In this document: one piece after another, positions 25,901 through 34,485 of the stretch
How positions within the stretch are numbered: the stretch's first letter is position 1
Layout of the letters: each line of letters starts with the position of its first letter
Origin: Hypericibacter adhaerens
Lineage (GTDB): Bacteria > Pseudomonadota > Alphaproteobacteria > Dongiales > Dongiaceae
Direction of reading: 5' to 3'
DNA: 64,000 nt
NCBI RefSeq assembly: GCF_008728835.1
Contig: NZ_CP042582.1
Location: 1,612,001 to 1,676,000, forward strand
Translations under genes and position numbers: made by a program
The notes under the pieces: generated by a model
What the model was told of the DNA's origin: nothing
What the model saw: only the letters and a program-made list of their open reading frames with translations
The model's database searches: none

Positions 25901-26178
25901 TCGACTTGAAGGGCACCATCGTGCCCGCCTATGCGATCAACAGCATCCTCGGTAACATTCCGCTGATCGGCGACCTGATCCAGGGCGGCGAGGGCAAGGG
26001 CCTCTTCGCCGCGACCTACACGGCGACGGGCAAGCTCTCCGAGCCGACCTTCACGGTCAACCCGCTGGCGGCATTGGCGCCGGGATTCCTGCGCGGGCTC
26101 TTCGACATCTTCGACAGCAACGGCCAGCCGACCCCGCCCACCGCCATGCCCCTGCCGCTGGGGCAGCAGAACCGGTAG
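22942..26178 (+). CDS. YhdP-like protein with DUF3971 and AsmA-like C-terminal domain
   Basis: About 1078 residues: one N-terminal membrane anchor (about 8-30, 'IVAAVVAGIVLVVAIGAW'), a long beta-rich central region of the DUF3971 type, and an AsmA-2-like C-terminal region ending 'NPLAALAPGFLRGLFDIF'. Family knowledge: YhdP, TamB and other AsmA-like proteins form bridges across the periplasm that carry phospholipid to the outer membrane. The GTG at 22942 is chosen because it places the anchor directly at the N-terminus and avoids overlap with glnE. The gene ends 10 bp before the convergent tyrS. Confidence 0.85.
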   Translation: MVRHSARILLEIVAAVVAGIVLVVAIGAWRLSQPEPLRLSFLTPYVEQALTLPERSIKVAIDDTLITWAGWGRTVDLRVRGVHIRTNGGRELAALPELSLTLSVQALLHGIIAPTSIEVLNPQVTLLRDHNGRFRFGRALALTSDDTSDNAEPAPNGGTPLIPEALAEFMTAPDYGKPSGYLRRISIVDAKMVLVDRRTGLVWHAPAADFSFERHPGGLSGHLQLQVRELGRPAQFTGDLTYDAGSQQLSIQASFSGVDAASLGLLRSELMVLQGADLTLDGRVGTQLNLDGQLERVDFDMSGGPGSLTLPDELEDPMPIRKLAVTGKLDAGLDRLVIDHAQLDLGDTPTDGEAVKPGPSLSLQGQISGLTTYGEPRTGALHLAADIKGKDILVDELARYWPQTMAFKPRKWILANLGAGRIDDLSATLRLRLPGGDLGALALDKVAGTMTGKGFTIHYLKPMPPITDAAATGSFDADSFSASFTAGHVGGIEIQSGRIDITDFAKPVQTIKVDGTVQASMTDALSLLDHPRLGYMKRLGIDPKASAGQTNTHLSVTFPADKDLVFEQVDLSAESSLVGAGIKHVMFGKDLDDANLELTLTRKAMAIEGTGRFAGVASAIAWKQNFVAADFDTRIALQGTVDEDQRKALGVDLSPIVTGPAAFDVTYTIFDDHSGEVAAKFDLGPTTLSIGSMAWTKPAGTAGQAEATVSLPVGQPPVIKSFSVNALDLVASGHGSLTDSFGVGQMALDRLSLGKTNLTGVKLAYVGGRPEVTVAGGVLDVEPLLTSKITLKPEEMDKPQQPTASRPFLIRADKLDVVTLAPGRQVENVHVLLDSEGEYWHQIEIDGILPGGTPLTMTYLPVEGGRHHLSIKSNDAGAALRVLDIFDDVQGGRLDVFGDATDSEPNRPLTGKAEIQDFRLINQSGLVRLISLTGFIDAMTGEGFQFDRFTTEFTKTRGRVDIPLARAHGPSLGATATGNFDVDQNTIDLKGTIVPAYAINSILGNIPLIGDLIQGGEGKGLFAATYTATGKLSEPTFTVNPLAALAPGFLRGLFDIFDSNGQPTPPTAMPLPLGQQNR

Positions 26179-26188
26179 GAACAGCCGA

Positions 26189-27442
26189 TCAGGCGGGCCG
26201 CACCAGCGCGTGTCGCTTCTTGCCGGCGGAGAGCTTGATATAGCCGTCGCCGGTGAGGTCCTTCAGCGTGATGCGCTGGTTCTCGTCGGCGATGGTGCCG
26301 TCATTGAGCCTCGCCCCGCTGCCCTTGATCAGGCGCCGCGCCTCGCCGTTGGAGCTGGCGAGCCCGGCGCGCCGGAAGAGATCGTAGGCGGCGACGCCGC
26401 TCTCGAGCTCGGCGCGCGGCAGGTCGATCACCGGGAGCTCGTCGCCGATACCGCCTTGCTCGAAGGTGCGCCGCGCCGTCTCGGCCGCGGCCTCGGCCGC
26501 GGCACGGCCATGGGCCAGCGCCGTCGTCTCGGTCGCGAGCACGATCTTCGCCTGGTTGATCTCCGCCCCTTGCAGCGCCTCGAGCTTCGCGATCTCGCCC
26601 AACGGCAGGTCGGTGAAGAGCTTGAGGAAGCGCCCGACATCGGCGTCGTCGGTGTTGCGCCAATATTGCCAGTAGTCATAGGCGGGCAGGCGGTCCTCGT
26701 TGAGCCAGACGGCGCCGGACGCGGTCTTGCCCATCTTGGCGCCGGAGGCCGTGGTGATGAGCGGCGTGGTCAGGCCGAACAGCTCGCGGTCGTCGGCGCG
26801 CCGCCCCAGCTCCACGCCGTTGACGATGTTGCCCCACTGGTCGGAGCCGCCCATCTGCAGGCGGCAGCCATGGCGGCGCGACAGCTCCAGGAAATCGTAG
26901 GCCTGGAGCACCATGTAGTTGAACTCGATGAAGGAGAGCGGCTGCTCGCGCTCGAGCCGGAGCTTCACGGAATCGAAGGCGAGCATGCGGTTGACCGAGA
27001 AGAAGCGGCCATAGTCGCGCAGGAACGACATGTAGTTGAGCGTGTCGAGCCAGTCGGCATTGTCGACCATGACGGCATCGGTCGGGCCGCCGCCAAACTG
27101 CATGAACTTGTCGAAGCAGCGCTGGATGCTGGCCTTGTTGGCGGCGATCTCCGCCTCGCTCAGCATCGGGCGCGCCTCGGTTCGGAAGGAGGGGTCGCCG
27201 ACCTTGGTGGTGCCGCCGCCCATCAGCACGATCGGCTTGTGGCCGGTGCGCTGCAGGAGCCGCAGCAGCATGATGCTGACCAGGCTGCCGATATGGAGGC
27301 TCGAGGCGGTCAGGTCGAAGCCGATATAGGCGGTGATCCGGCCCTTCGCCGCCAGCGCATCCAGCGCGTCCAGATCCGTGCATTGATGCATGTATCCGCG
27401 CGCGATCGCGTCCCGCAGGAATTCGGATTTGGGCTCGGCCAT
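26189..27442 (-). CDS. tyrS: Tyrosyl-tRNA synthetase
   Basis: 417 residues. Class I synthetase signatures are HIGS in '[12 protein letters not shown]' and the KMSKS-like 'KMGKT' in '[14 protein letters not shown]'. Tyrosine-binding residues lie in 'YIGFDLTA' and 'QAYDF', and a C-terminal S4 RNA-binding domain contains '[16 protein letters not shown]'. It charges tRNA-Tyr. The ATG at 27442 ('[11 protein letters not shown]') is the family-typical start; an upstream ATG would add 27 residues of unrelated sequence. The gene is divergent from anmK across 165 bp. Confidence 0.96.
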   Translation of the reverse strand: MAEPKSEFLRDAIARGYMHQCTDLDALDALAAKGRITAYIGFDLTASSLHIGSLVSIMLLRLLQRTGHKPIVLMGGGTTKVGDPSFRTEARPMLSEAEIAANKASIQRCFDKFMQFGGGPTDAVMVDNADWLDTLNYMSFLRDYGRFFSVNRMLAFDSVKLRLEREQPLSFIEFNYMVLQAYDFLELSRRHGCRLQMGGSDQWGNIVNGVELGRRADDRELFGLTTPLITTASGAKMGKTASGAVWLNEDRLPAYDYWQYWRNTDDADVGRFLKLFTDLPLGEIAKLEALQGAEINQAKIVLATETTALAHGRAAAEAAAETARRTFEQGGIGDELPVIDLPRAELESGVAAYDLFRRAGLASSNGEARRLIKGSGARLNDGTIADENQRITLKDLTGDGYIKLSAGKKRHALVRPA

Positions 27443-27607
27443 GATCGGGTCCGTGGCAAGAAGCAGCCCTGGCCGACCATGAGCGGCGCCGGGGCTTGTC
27501 AGAGTGGGGCGCCCATGTAACACAGATCGGCCGGGGCCGACAAATCGGCGACAAGTTCCCGGGGCCCCAAGCGATCCTTAACCAGACCCGGTCCAGTCTC
27601 TCCGTCC

Positions 27608-28708
27608 ATGCCCACAGACACCAGCGTCCTGGCCCTCGGCTTGATGAGCGGCACTTCCTGCGACGGCGTCGGCGCCGCCTTGATCGAGACCGACGGGCAG
27701 CGCCAGGTGCGCCCGCTGGGAGCCCTGACCAATCCCTATCCGGACGATTTCCGCCTCCGGCTGCGCCGCTCCCTGGGCGATCCCATGGCCGGCCAGGCGA
27801 TCGCGACCGAGCTCACCGACCGCCATGCCGAGGCGGTGCAGGCCCTGCTGCGCAAGATCGGCCTGGCGCCCGACCGGGTTCGCGTCGCGGGATTCCACGG
27901 CCAGACCATCCTGCATGCGCCGGAGCGCCATTACACGCTCCAGGTCGGCGATGGCGGGCGGCTGGCGCAGGAGACGGGCATCGACGTCGTCTCGGATTTC
28001 CGCAGCCGGGACGTCGCCGAGGGCGGCGAGGGGGCGCCCCTGGCGCCGCTGTTCCACTGGGCGCTGGCGGCGCCGCTGCCGCGGCCTCTGGGCGTGCTCA
28101 ATCTGGGCGGCGTGGGCAACGCCACCTGGGTCGGCGAGGATCTCAAAGGCGAGCCCAATCTTCTGGCTTTCGATACCGGGCCCGGCAACGGCCTGCTCGA
28201 CGATTGGGCCTTCAAGACCACGGGCCAGCATTTCGACAAGAACGGCGCGCTCGCGAGCGCCGGCAAGGTCGACCGCAGCGTGCTGGCCACGCTCATGACC
28301 AATCCCTATTTCGGCCGGCCCGCGCCGAAGTCGCTCGACCGCGAGCATTTCAACGCGAACGCGCGCGCGGCCCTGGCGCCGCTCTCGCCCGCCGACGGGG
28401 CCGCGACGCTGGTGGCCTTCACCGTCGAGGCGGTGGCGCGCGGGCAGGCGCTGTTCCCGTCGCCGGTCAAGCGCTGGATCGTCACCGGTGGCGGCCGCCA
28501 CAACCCGGTCGTGATGGAAGCGTTGCGCGCGCGGCTGGGGCTGCCGGTCGATGCGGTGGAATCCGTCGGCTGGGACGGGGATCATCTGGAGGCCCAGGCC
28601 TTCGCCTATCTCGCCGTGCGCTCGCTCAAGGGGCTGCCCCTGAGCCTGCCCTCCACCACCGGCGTGCCGCGCCCGATGCCGGGCGGAAAGCTCGATCGTC
28701 ACCCATGA
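27608..28708 (+). CDS. anmK: Anhydro-N-acetylmuramic acid kinase
   Basis: 366 residues of the ASKHA sugar-kinase fold. 'GLMSGTSCDGVGAALIETDG' is the N-terminal phosphate-binding/catalytic signature, followed by 'GFHGQTILH', 'LNLGGVGNATW', 'DTGPGNGLLDDW' and the C-terminal 'VTGGGRHNPVVMEAL'. The enzyme hydrates and phosphorylates 1,6-anhydroMurNAc to MurNAc-6-phosphate during cell-wall recycling. No murQ or nagZ is adjacent. It ends at a strong hairpin shared with the convergent hydrolase gene. Confidence 0.95.
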   Translation: MPTDTSVLALGLMSGTSCDGVGAALIETDGQRQVRPLGALTNPYPDDFRLRLRRSLGDPMAGQAIATELTDRHAEAVQALLRKIGLAPDRVRVAGFHGQTILHAPERHYTLQVGDGGRLAQETGIDVVSDFRSRDVAEGGEGAPLAPLFHWALAAPLPRPLGVLNLGGVGNATWVGEDLKGEPNLLAFDTGPGNGLLDDWAFKTTGQHFDKNGALASAGKVDRSVLATLMTNPYFGRPAPKSLDREHFNANARAALAPLSPADGAATLVAFTVEAVARGQALFPSPVKRWIVTGGGRHNPVVMEALRARLGLPVDAVESVGWDGDHLEAQAFAYLAVRSLKGLPLSLPSTTGVPRPMPGGKLDRHP

Positions 28709-28710
28709 AA

Positions 28711-28737
28711 AAGGCCCGCGCGGGCGGCGCGGGCCTT
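28711..28737. terminator. Bidirectional terminator between anmK and the alpha/beta hydrolase
   Basis: An 11-bp perfect stem: AAGGCCCGCGC (28711-28721) with GCGCGGGCCTT (28727-28737), loop GGGCG. It lies 2 bp after the anmK stop, with AAAA on its 5' side (a T run on the minus strand). Confidence 0.75.
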
Positions 28738-28766
28738 GATCGCTTCGAACCCGAGGCTGTGAGCGC

Positions 28767-29444
28767 TCAGCGTGCCGCGGCGCGGGTCTTCGCCTTCGGC
28801 TTGGCGGTCGGGTAGAGCGCCTCGAGATAATCGTCGACGCGCTCGGCCACCTGGTCGAGATGGTCCTGGAAGAAGTGCGTGGCGCCCTTGATCAGCTTGT
28901 AGTCGATCTGGATGTCGCGCTGGTTCGAGAGCTTCTGCACCAGCTTCGCCACCGATTCATGCGGCACCAGCTCGTCCTTCTCGCCATGGATCATCAGGCC
29001 CGAGGAGGGGCAGGGGGCGAGGAAACCGAAATCGTAGATGTTGGCGGGCGGCGCCACCGAGATGAAGCCGGTGATCTCCGGGCGTCGCATCAGGAGCTGC
29101 ATGCCGATCCAGGCGCCGAAGGAATAGCCCGCGATCCAGCAGGCCTTGGCGTTCGGGTTGACCGACTGCAGCCAGTCGAGCGCCGAGGCGGCATCGCTGA
29201 GCTCGCCTTCGCCGCGGTCGAAGGAGCCCTGCGAACGGCCCACGCCGCGGAAATTGAACCGGAGCACCGCGAAGCCGCGCTGCGCGAACACCTGATAGAG
29301 GGTATAGACCACCTTGTTGTTCATCGTTCCGCCATGCTGCGGATGGGGATGCAGCATGAGGGCGATGGGCGCATCGCTGCCTTTGCCAGGCTGGTAGCGC
29401 CCTTCGAGGCGCCCCTCCGGACCGTTCATGATCACTTCAGGCAT
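28767..29444 (-). CDS. Alpha/beta hydrolase (dienelactone-hydrolase-like)
   Basis: 225 residues of the alpha/beta-hydrolase fold. It has 'LMLHPHPQHGGTMNNKV', an oxyanion-region 'RFNFRGVGRSQGSFD', the nucleophile elbow G-Y-S-F-G in 'WIAGYSFGAWIG', an acidic residue in 'IHGEKDELVP' and a C-terminal His in 'GATHFF', so the Ser-Asp-His triad is complete. This subgroup is widespread in Alphaproteobacteria without a known substrate. The C-terminus is Lys/Ala-rich. A 9-bp hairpin lies about 20 nt upstream of the start. Confidence 0.88.
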   Translation of the reverse strand: MPEVIMNGPEGRLEGRYQPGKGSDAPIALMLHPHPQHGGTMNNKVVYTLYQVFAQRGFAVLRFNFRGVGRSQGSFDRGEGELSDAASALDWLQSVNPNAKACWIAGYSFGAWIGMQLLMRRPEITGFISVAPPANIYDFGFLAPCPSSGLMIHGEKDELVPHESVAKLVQKLSNQRDIQIDYKLIKGATHFFQDHLDQVAERVDDYLEALYPTAKPKAKTRAAAR

Positions 29445-29462
29445 GTGACAACTTTCTACGCT

Positions 29463-29483
29463 CGTACCGCCCTCGGCGGTACG
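29463..29483. promoter_or_regulatory. Perfect inverted repeat upstream of the hydrolase gene
   Basis: CGTACCGCC (29463-29471) and GGCGGTACG (29475-29483) flank a CTC loop, 18 bp before the minus-strand hydrolase start. It could be a leader hairpin or a repressor site; nothing in the sequence decides which. Confidence 0.4.
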
Positions 29484-29560
29484 GCTGTGAGCGATCTCTA
29501 AAACCTATGATACCACTCGGCTATGCTAGGCAAGCGCTTCAGCCCGCCTACTTTCTATAC

Positions 29561-29589
29561 TTGACCGAGCTACTTGGTCATCCTATATC
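29561..29589 (+). promoter_or_regulatory. isc operon promoter overlapped by an IscR-like operator
   Basis: TTGACC (29561-29566) and TATATC (29584-29589) are 17 bp apart and read towards cysE-iscR. The near-perfect inverted repeat TGACCGAG-CTA-CTTGGTCA (29562-29580, one mismatch per arm) covers the -35 element and spacer, where a repressor would block RNA polymerase. As the operon encodes IscR, that protein is the obvious candidate, although the arm spacing differs from the E. coli type 1 consensus. Confidence 0.6.
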
Positions 29590-29694
29590 CATCAACGCAG
29601 AATGCTGCGGCGCCGAAGGGATCTGCACCGGCTGACCGGCCGTGATCATACCATGACGCCGCGCGCGACTTTCAAGAATAAAGGGAAAATGTCG

Positions 29695-30468
29695 ATGTTC
29701 CAATCAGTTAAGGACGAACTCGACAGTATCATCGCGCGCGATCCCGCGGCCCGTAGCCGGATTGAGGTCGCCCTGACCTACCCCGGCTTCCATGCCGTCA
29801 TGTTCCATCGAATGTCACATGCCGTCTGGATCCGGGGATGGCGTTTCCTCGGCCGCTTCCTGTCACAAATGGGTCGCCTTTTCACCGGAATCGAGATCCA
29901 TCCCGGTGCGACCGTTGGCCGCCGACTCTTCATCGACCATGGCATGGGCACGGTGGTGGGCGAGACCGCGGAAATCGGCGACGACGTCACCATGTATCAC
30001 GGCGTGACGCTGGGCGGCGTCTCGCCCTCGATCAATTCGGCGGCGCAGGTCAACCACAAGCGCCACCCGACGATCCGCAACGGCGCGATCATCGGCTCGG
30101 GCGCCCAGGTGCTGGGTCCGATCACGGTGGGCGAGCGGGCGCGTGTCGGCGCCAACGCCGTGGTGGTGAAGGATGTGCCGCCCAACGTCGCCGTGGTGGG
30201 AATCCCCGCCAAGCCCGTGACCCGCGAGGTCAGCCCCGACTTCATGGCCTATGGCACGCCCACCCACGATCACCCCGATCCGGCGGCGCGCGCGATCGAG
30301 GCCCTGATGGAGCAGGTGACCGCGCTCAAGACCCGGGTGGAGGAATTGGAGAAGCGGGAGGAGCAGCGCGACGTCGTGGCCACGCTGCCGCTCGCTGGTG
30401 TCGAACGTAGTCCCGCGACCGAAGGCGGCGCCGAGATCCAGCCGCTGCGCCGTCGCGTGGAAAGCTAG
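29695..30468 (+). CDS. cysE: Serine O-acetyltransferase
   Basis: 257 residues: an N-terminal helical domain ('[31 protein letters not shown]') and a left-handed beta-helix of hexapeptide repeats with the catalytic '[17 protein letters not shown]' and 'HKRHPTI'. A charged coiled-coil-like tail follows ('[15 protein letters not shown]'). It makes O-acetylserine for cysteine synthesis. The start at 29695 has GGGA 8 nt upstream; ATG 29689 is an alternative. It is the first gene of the isc operon, so the cysteine supply is co-expressed with the enzymes that strip sulfur from it. Confidence 0.94.
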   Translation: MFQSVKDELDSIIARDPAARSRIEVALTYPGFHAVMFHRMSHAVWIRGWRFLGRFLSQMGRLFTGIEIHPGATVGRRLFIDHGMGTVVGETAEIGDDVTMYHGVTLGGVSPSINSAAQVNHKRHPTIRNGAIIGSGAQVLGPITVGERARVGANAVVVKDVPPNVAVVGIPAKPVTREVSPDFMAYGTPTHDHPDPAARAIEALMEQVTALKTRVEELEKREEQRDVVATLPLAGVERSPATEGGAEIQPLRRRVES

Positions 30469-30483
30469 AGAAGGAGAGAGATC

Positions 30484-31038
30484 GTGAAGCTCAGCACGAA
30501 AGGCCGTTATGCCGTCATGGCGCTGGTCGATCTGGCAAGTCATAGCCAGGGCCGTCCCGTCGCGTTGGCCGACATCGCGGAGCGACAGGAGATCTCGCTC
30601 TCCTATCTCGAGCAGCTCTTCGCCAAGCTGCGGCGCGGCGGGCTGGTCAAGAGCGTCCGTGGACCGGGCGGCGGTTATCTGCTCGCCCGCAGCTCGGCCG
30701 AGACCCGCATCTCCGACGCGATCCTGGCGGTGGACGAGCCGATCCGGGCGACGCGCTGTACCCCAGGCTCGCCGACCGGCTGCCGCACCAACAAGAGCCG
30801 CTGCCTCACCCACGATCTGTGGGAGGAGCTGGGCAACCAGATCCATCTCTATCTGAGCTCGGTGTCGCTGGAGGATGTCTGCAATCGCCGGGTGCTCGGC
30901 ACCAGTCACGTGATCCATCACGAGCAGGCGGCCGCTTCGGCGAACGGTCCGGCGGCAAACGGCCCGGCAGGCAGCAACGGCTCCGAGCCGCCGGTCGGAT
31001 CGGTGCCGCCGACGCCTCATCCCGCCGCGGCGCAGTAG
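30484..31038 (+). CDS. iscR: Rrf2-family Fe-S transcriptional regulator IscR
   Basis: 184 residues. An N-terminal winged helix ('MKLSTKGRYAVMALVDLA') is followed by the cluster-binding loop with C92, C100, C107 and H110, the three-Cys/one-His set that holds a [2Fe-2S] cluster in IscR. The spacing is slightly longer than in E. coli (C92, C98, C104, H107). The C-terminal 40 residues are Ala/Gly/Pro-rich and probably disordered. It senses Fe-S sufficiency and represses its own operon. It starts 15 bp after cysE, behind GGAGAGAG. Confidence 0.94.
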   Translation: MKLSTKGRYAVMALVDLASHSQGRPVALADIAERQEISLSYLEQLFAKLRRGGLVKSVRGPGGGYLLARSSAETRISDAILAVDEPIRATRCTPGSPTGCRTNKSRCLTHDLWEELGNQIHLYLSSVSLEDVCNRRVLGTSHVIHHEQAAASANGPAANGPAGSNGSEPPVGSVPPTPHPAAAQ

Positions 31039-31066
31039 CGCCGGGAAACCCAGGCGAAGCCCTGCC

Positions 31067-32191
31067 ATGACCCGCCAGATCTACATGGACTACAACGCGA
31101 CCGCGCCGATGCGCCCCCGGGCCATCGAGGCGGTGGCGGCGGGCTTGGCGCAGGCGGGCAATCCTTCCTCGGTGCATCGCTTCGGCCGCCTGGCGCGCCG
31201 GGCGGTCGAGGCGGCGCGCGAGACGCTGGCCGGCGCCGTCGGCGCCAGGCCGGCCGAGATCCTGTTCGTGAGCGGCGGCAGCGAAGCGAACAATCTGGCG
31301 CTCAAGGGCGCCGGCCGCGCCCGCGTCCTGGCCTCGGCCGTCGAGCATGATTCGGTGCTGGCGGCAGCGGCCGTCGAGCGCATCCCGGTCGATCGCGAGG
31401 GCATCGTCGACCTCACGGCGCTCGAGCGGATGCTGAACATGGATTCAAGACCGGCACTGGTGTCGGTGATGCTGGCCAATAACGAGACCGGAGCCATTCA
31501 GCCGGTCGCCGAGGTCGCCCGCATCGCCCATGCGCGGGGTGCGCTGGTGCATTGCGATGCGGTGCAGGCGTTCGGGCGGATCGTGCTCGATCTCCCTGCG
31601 CTCGACGTGGATTTCGCCAGCCTCTCGGCCCATAAGCTCGGCGGCCCGACGGGCATCGGCGCGCTCTACATGCGCGACGGCCTGGCGCTCACGGCGCAGA
31701 TCGCCGGCGGCGGCCAGGAGCGCGGCCAGCGCGCCGGAACGCCCAATCTGCCGGGCATCGTCGGCTTCGGGGTTGTGGCGCAGCAGGCGAATGCCGACAT
31801 CGAGGACATGAGACGGATTCGGGAATTGCGCGATCGGCTCGAGAGCGGCGTCCGGCGGTTGCAGCCCTCGGTGCGGATCTTCGCCGAGAACGCCGAGCGG
31901 CTTCCCAACACGAGCTGCTTCGCGGTCGCGGGTCTCGATTCCGAGACCCAGGTGATCGCGCTCGACCTCGCCGGCATCGCGGTCAGTGCCGGTGCCGCCT
32001 GTTCCTCGGGGCGGGTCCAGGCCTCGCATGTGCTGCGCGCCATGGGCGCCGATCCGGTGCTGGCCGGCAGCGCCATCCGGGTCAGCCTGGGCTGGCAGAG
32101 CGAGGAGCGGGACATCGACGAGTTTCTGACGGCCTGGCGCGCGCTCCTGGCCCGTCATGCCGGAGCCGCCCAGACCGAGACGGCCGCCTGA
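31067..32191 (+). CDS. Cysteine desulfurase family protein (NifS/IscS-like, first of two)
   Basis: 374 residues of the fold-type V PLP enzymes. It has 'YMDYNATAPMRP', 'SGGSEANNLALKG', 'EHDS', 'NNETGAIQP', the PLP lysine in 'SAHKLGGPTGIG' and the sulfur-carrying active-site cysteine in 'GAACSSGR'. It sits directly upstream of iscS with a 30-bp gap. Tandem desulfurases in isc operons are known in Alphaproteobacteria; whether this copy feeds Fe-S assembly or another sulfur acceptor is not known. Confidence 0.9.
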   Translation: MTRQIYMDYNATAPMRPRAIEAVAAGLAQAGNPSSVHRFGRLARRAVEAARETLAGAVGARPAEILFVSGGSEANNLALKGAGRARVLASAVEHDSVLAAAAVERIPVDREGIVDLTALERMLNMDSRPALVSVMLANNETGAIQPVAEVARIAHARGALVHCDAVQAFGRIVLDLPALDVDFASLSAHKLGGPTGIGALYMRDGLALTAQIAGGGQERGQRAGTPNLPGIVGFGVVAQQANADIEDMRRIRELRDRLESGVRRLQPSVRIFAENAERLPNTSCFAVAGLDSETQVIALDLAGIAVSAGAACSSGRVQASHVLRAMGADPVLAGSAIRVSLGWQSEERDIDEFLTAWRALLARHAGAAQTETAA

Positions 32192-32221
32192 ACCGAACAT
32201 AAAGACCGGATAGGGATTGCG

Positions 32222-33505
32222 ATGAGCCTCGAACTGAAGACCAACTTGCCGGAGCTGAACGGAGAGGGCGCGGCGCCTCGCGGCAGCAACGCGCCGCAGC
32301 TGCCGATCTATCTGGACTATCAGGCGACGACGCCCTGCGATCCGCGGGTGGTTCAGGCGATGCTGCCCTACTTCACGGAGAAGTTCGGCAATCCGCATTC
32401 GCGCAACCACAGCCATGGCTGGGAAGCCGAAGAAGCGGTCGAGACCGCGCGCCGGCAGGTGGCCTCGATCATCGGCGCCGACGAGCGCGAGGTGATCTTC
32501 ACCTCCGGCGCCACCGAGTCCAACAATCTGGCGATCAAGGGCGTGATGCGCTTCCACAAGGACAAGCGCAACCACATGATCACCACGGTGACCGAGCATA
32601 AGTGCGTGCTCGACAGCGCGCGGCATATGGAGATGGAAGGCGTCGAGGTCACCTATCTGCCGGTGCAGCAGAACGGCCTGGTCGACCTGGAGGCGCTCAA
32701 GGCGGCGATCACGCCGAAGACCGCGCTGGTCTCGATCATGGCGGTCAACAACGAGATCGGCGTGATCCAGCCCTTGGCCGAGATCGGCAAGATCTGCCGC
32801 GAGCGCGGCGTCTATTTCCATACCGACGCGGCGCAGGCGGTGGGCAAGATCCCGCTCGATGTCAACGCCATGAACATCGACCTGCTCAGCATCTCGGGCC
32901 ACAAGATCTACGGGCCCAAGGGCATCGGCGCGCTCTATGTCCGCCGCAAGCCGCGCGTGCGCCTCGAGGCGCTGATCCATGGCGGCGGTCAGGAGCGCGG
33001 TTTCCGTTCCGGCACGCTGCCGACGCCGCTCTGCGTCGGGCTGGGCGAGGCTTGCGCCATCGCCGAGCGCGAGATGGGCGCCGAGGCCGAGCGGCTGCGC
33101 TTCCTGCGCGACAAGCTCCTCAAGGGCATCACCAAGGCGCTGCCTGAGGTCTATGTGAACGGCGACCTGGAGCAGCGCATCCCCGGCAACATCAATCTCT
33201 CCTTCGCCTATGTCGAGGGCGAGGGGCTGATGATGGGCATCAAGAATCTGTCGGTCTCCTCGGGCTCGGCCTGCACCTCGGCCTCGCTCGAGCCCTCCTA
33301 TGTGCTGCGCGCGCTGGGCGTGGAGGAGGAACTGGCCCATACCTCGATCCGGTTCGGGCTGGGCCGCTTCACGACCGAGGCGGAAGTCGACTATGCCGTC
33401 GAGCATGTGGTGGGTGCGGTGAAGCGCTTGCGCGAGCTGAGCCCGCTCTGGGAGATGGCGCAGGAAGGCATCGACATCAAATCGATCGAATGGACCGGCC
33501 ACTGA
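32222..33505 (+). CDS. iscS: Cysteine desulfurase IscS
   Basis: 427 residues. It has '[22 protein letters not shown]', '[14 protein letters not shown]', 'EHKCVLDS', the PLP lysine in '[14 protein letters not shown]' and the mobile catalytic-cysteine loop '[21 protein letters not shown]', all as in housekeeping IscS. It converts cysteine to alanine and passes the persulfide to IscU. A 24-residue N-terminal extension precedes the usual start. The order iscS-iscU-iscA-hscB-hscA-fdx-iscX downstream is canonical. Confidence 0.96.
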   Translation: MSLELKTNLPELNGEGAAPRGSNAPQLPIYLDYQATTPCDPRVVQAMLPYFTEKFGNPHSRNHSHGWEAEEAVETARRQVASIIGADEREVIFTSGATESNNLAIKGVMRFHKDKRNHMITTVTEHKCVLDSARHMEMEGVEVTYLPVQQNGLVDLEALKAAITPKTALVSIMAVNNEIGVIQPLAEIGKICRERGVYFHTDAAQAVGKIPLDVNAMNIDLLSISGHKIYGPKGIGALYVRRKPRVRLEALIHGGGQERGFRSGTLPTPLCVGLGEACAIAEREMGAEAERLRFLRDKLLKGITKALPEVYVNGDLEQRIPGNINLSFAYVEGEGLMMGIKNLSVSSGSACTSASLEPSYVLRALGVEEELAHTSIRFGLGRFTTEAEVDYAVEHVVGAVKRLRELSPLWEMAQEGIDIKSIEWTGH

Positions 33506-33557
33506 CGGGTCCCGCCGTCAATAAGCTGTTCCGGACCGGAATGAGGAGTGAAGAGAG

Positions 33558-33992
33558 ATGAGCTATAGCGAGAAGTTGCTCGAGCATTACGAGAACCCGC
33601 GCAATGTCGGGACGCTCGACAAATCCGATCAGAGCGTCGGCACGGGCCTGGTGGGCGCGCCCGCCTGCGGCGACGTCATGAAGCTGCAGATCAAGGTCGG
33701 CAAGGACGGCATCATCGAGGATGCGAAGTTCAAGACCTTCGGCTGCGGCTCGGCGATCGCCTCCTCCTCGCTCGCGACCGAGTGGATCAAGGGCAAGAGC
33801 ATCGACGAGGCCGAGACCATCAAGAACACCGACATCGCGCAGCATCTGTCGCTGCCGCCGGTGAAGATCCATTGCTCGGTCCTCGCCGAGGACGCGATCA
33901 AGGCGGCGATCAAGGACTATCGCGAGAAGAACGGCGCGATGGCACCGGAGGCCGCGAAGGCGGCGGCGCCCCAGGTGGCGCAGGCAAAATGA
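33558..33992 (+). CDS. iscU: Fe-S cluster assembly scaffold IscU
   Basis: 144 residues with the three ligand cysteines C37 (in 'APACGDVM'), C63 ('FGCGSAI') and C106 ('IHCSVLAEDA'), Asp39, and the HscA-recognition motif LPPVK at 99-103. It builds [2Fe-2S] and [4Fe-4S] clusters and hands them on through HscA/HscB. A short Ala/Lys-rich tail extends the C-terminus. Its TGA stop overlaps the iscA ATG (ATGA), indicating translational coupling. Confidence 0.97.
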   Translation: MSYSEKLLEHYENPRNVGTLDKSDQSVGTGLVGAPACGDVMKLQIKVGKDGIIEDAKFKTFGCGSAIASSSLATEWIKGKSIDEAETIKNTDIAQHLSLPPVKIHCSVLAEDAIKAAIKDYREKNGAMAPEAAKAAAPQVAQAK

Positions 33993-34414
33993 ACGAGCAG
34001 AGTCCGATCGAGCGGCCGGCGACCGAGGCGGTCGCGGCGCCGGCACCGGCGCCCCGCAGCGAGCGCCGCGCGGCCCGGCCTCGGCCCAAGGCCATGACGC
34101 TGACGGAGCGCGCCGCCGGGCGCGTGCGCGAGCTCCTGGAGGCGCGTGGCAAGCCCTCGGCCGGAATCCGCATCGGCATCCGCACCAAGGGCTGCTCGGG
34201 CCTCTCCTACACGCTCGAATATGCCGACGAGAAGGGCCCGATGGACGAGGTGGTCGAGGAGCATGGCGTCACGCTGCTCATCGATCCGAAGGCGACGATG
34301 TTCATCCTCGGCACCGAGATGGATTACGTGGAGGAGAAGCTGCAGTCCGGCTTCGTCTTCAAGAATCCGAACGAGAAAGGCCGGTGCGGCTGCGGCGAAT
34401 CGTTCCACGTTTGA
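33989..34414 (+). CDS. iscA: Iron-sulfur cluster assembly protein IscA
   Basis: 141 residues. The A-type carrier domain starts near residue 36 ('MTLTERAAGRVRELL') and carries C69 ('TKGCSGLSY') and the C-terminal C133 and C135 ('RCGCGESFHV'). The first 35 residues are a Pro/Ala/Arg-rich extension. The ATG at 33989 is favoured by its 4-bp overlap with iscU; an internal ATG at 34094 would give a standard-length protein. IscA delivers clusters or iron to apoproteins. Confidence 0.95.
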   Translation: MNEQSPIERPATEAVAAPAPAPRSERRAARPRPKAMTLTERAAGRVRELLEARGKPSAGIRIGIRTKGCSGLSYTLEYADEKGPMDEVVEEHGVTLLIDPKATMFILGTEMDYVEEKLQSGFVFKNPNEKGRCGCGESFHV

Positions 34415-34485
34415 CGGGCCGCTGAGGCCCTACAACGAGGGCGCGGGGGCCGGCAGCGGCGTCCGCGCCCGTTTGATGACAGAGG

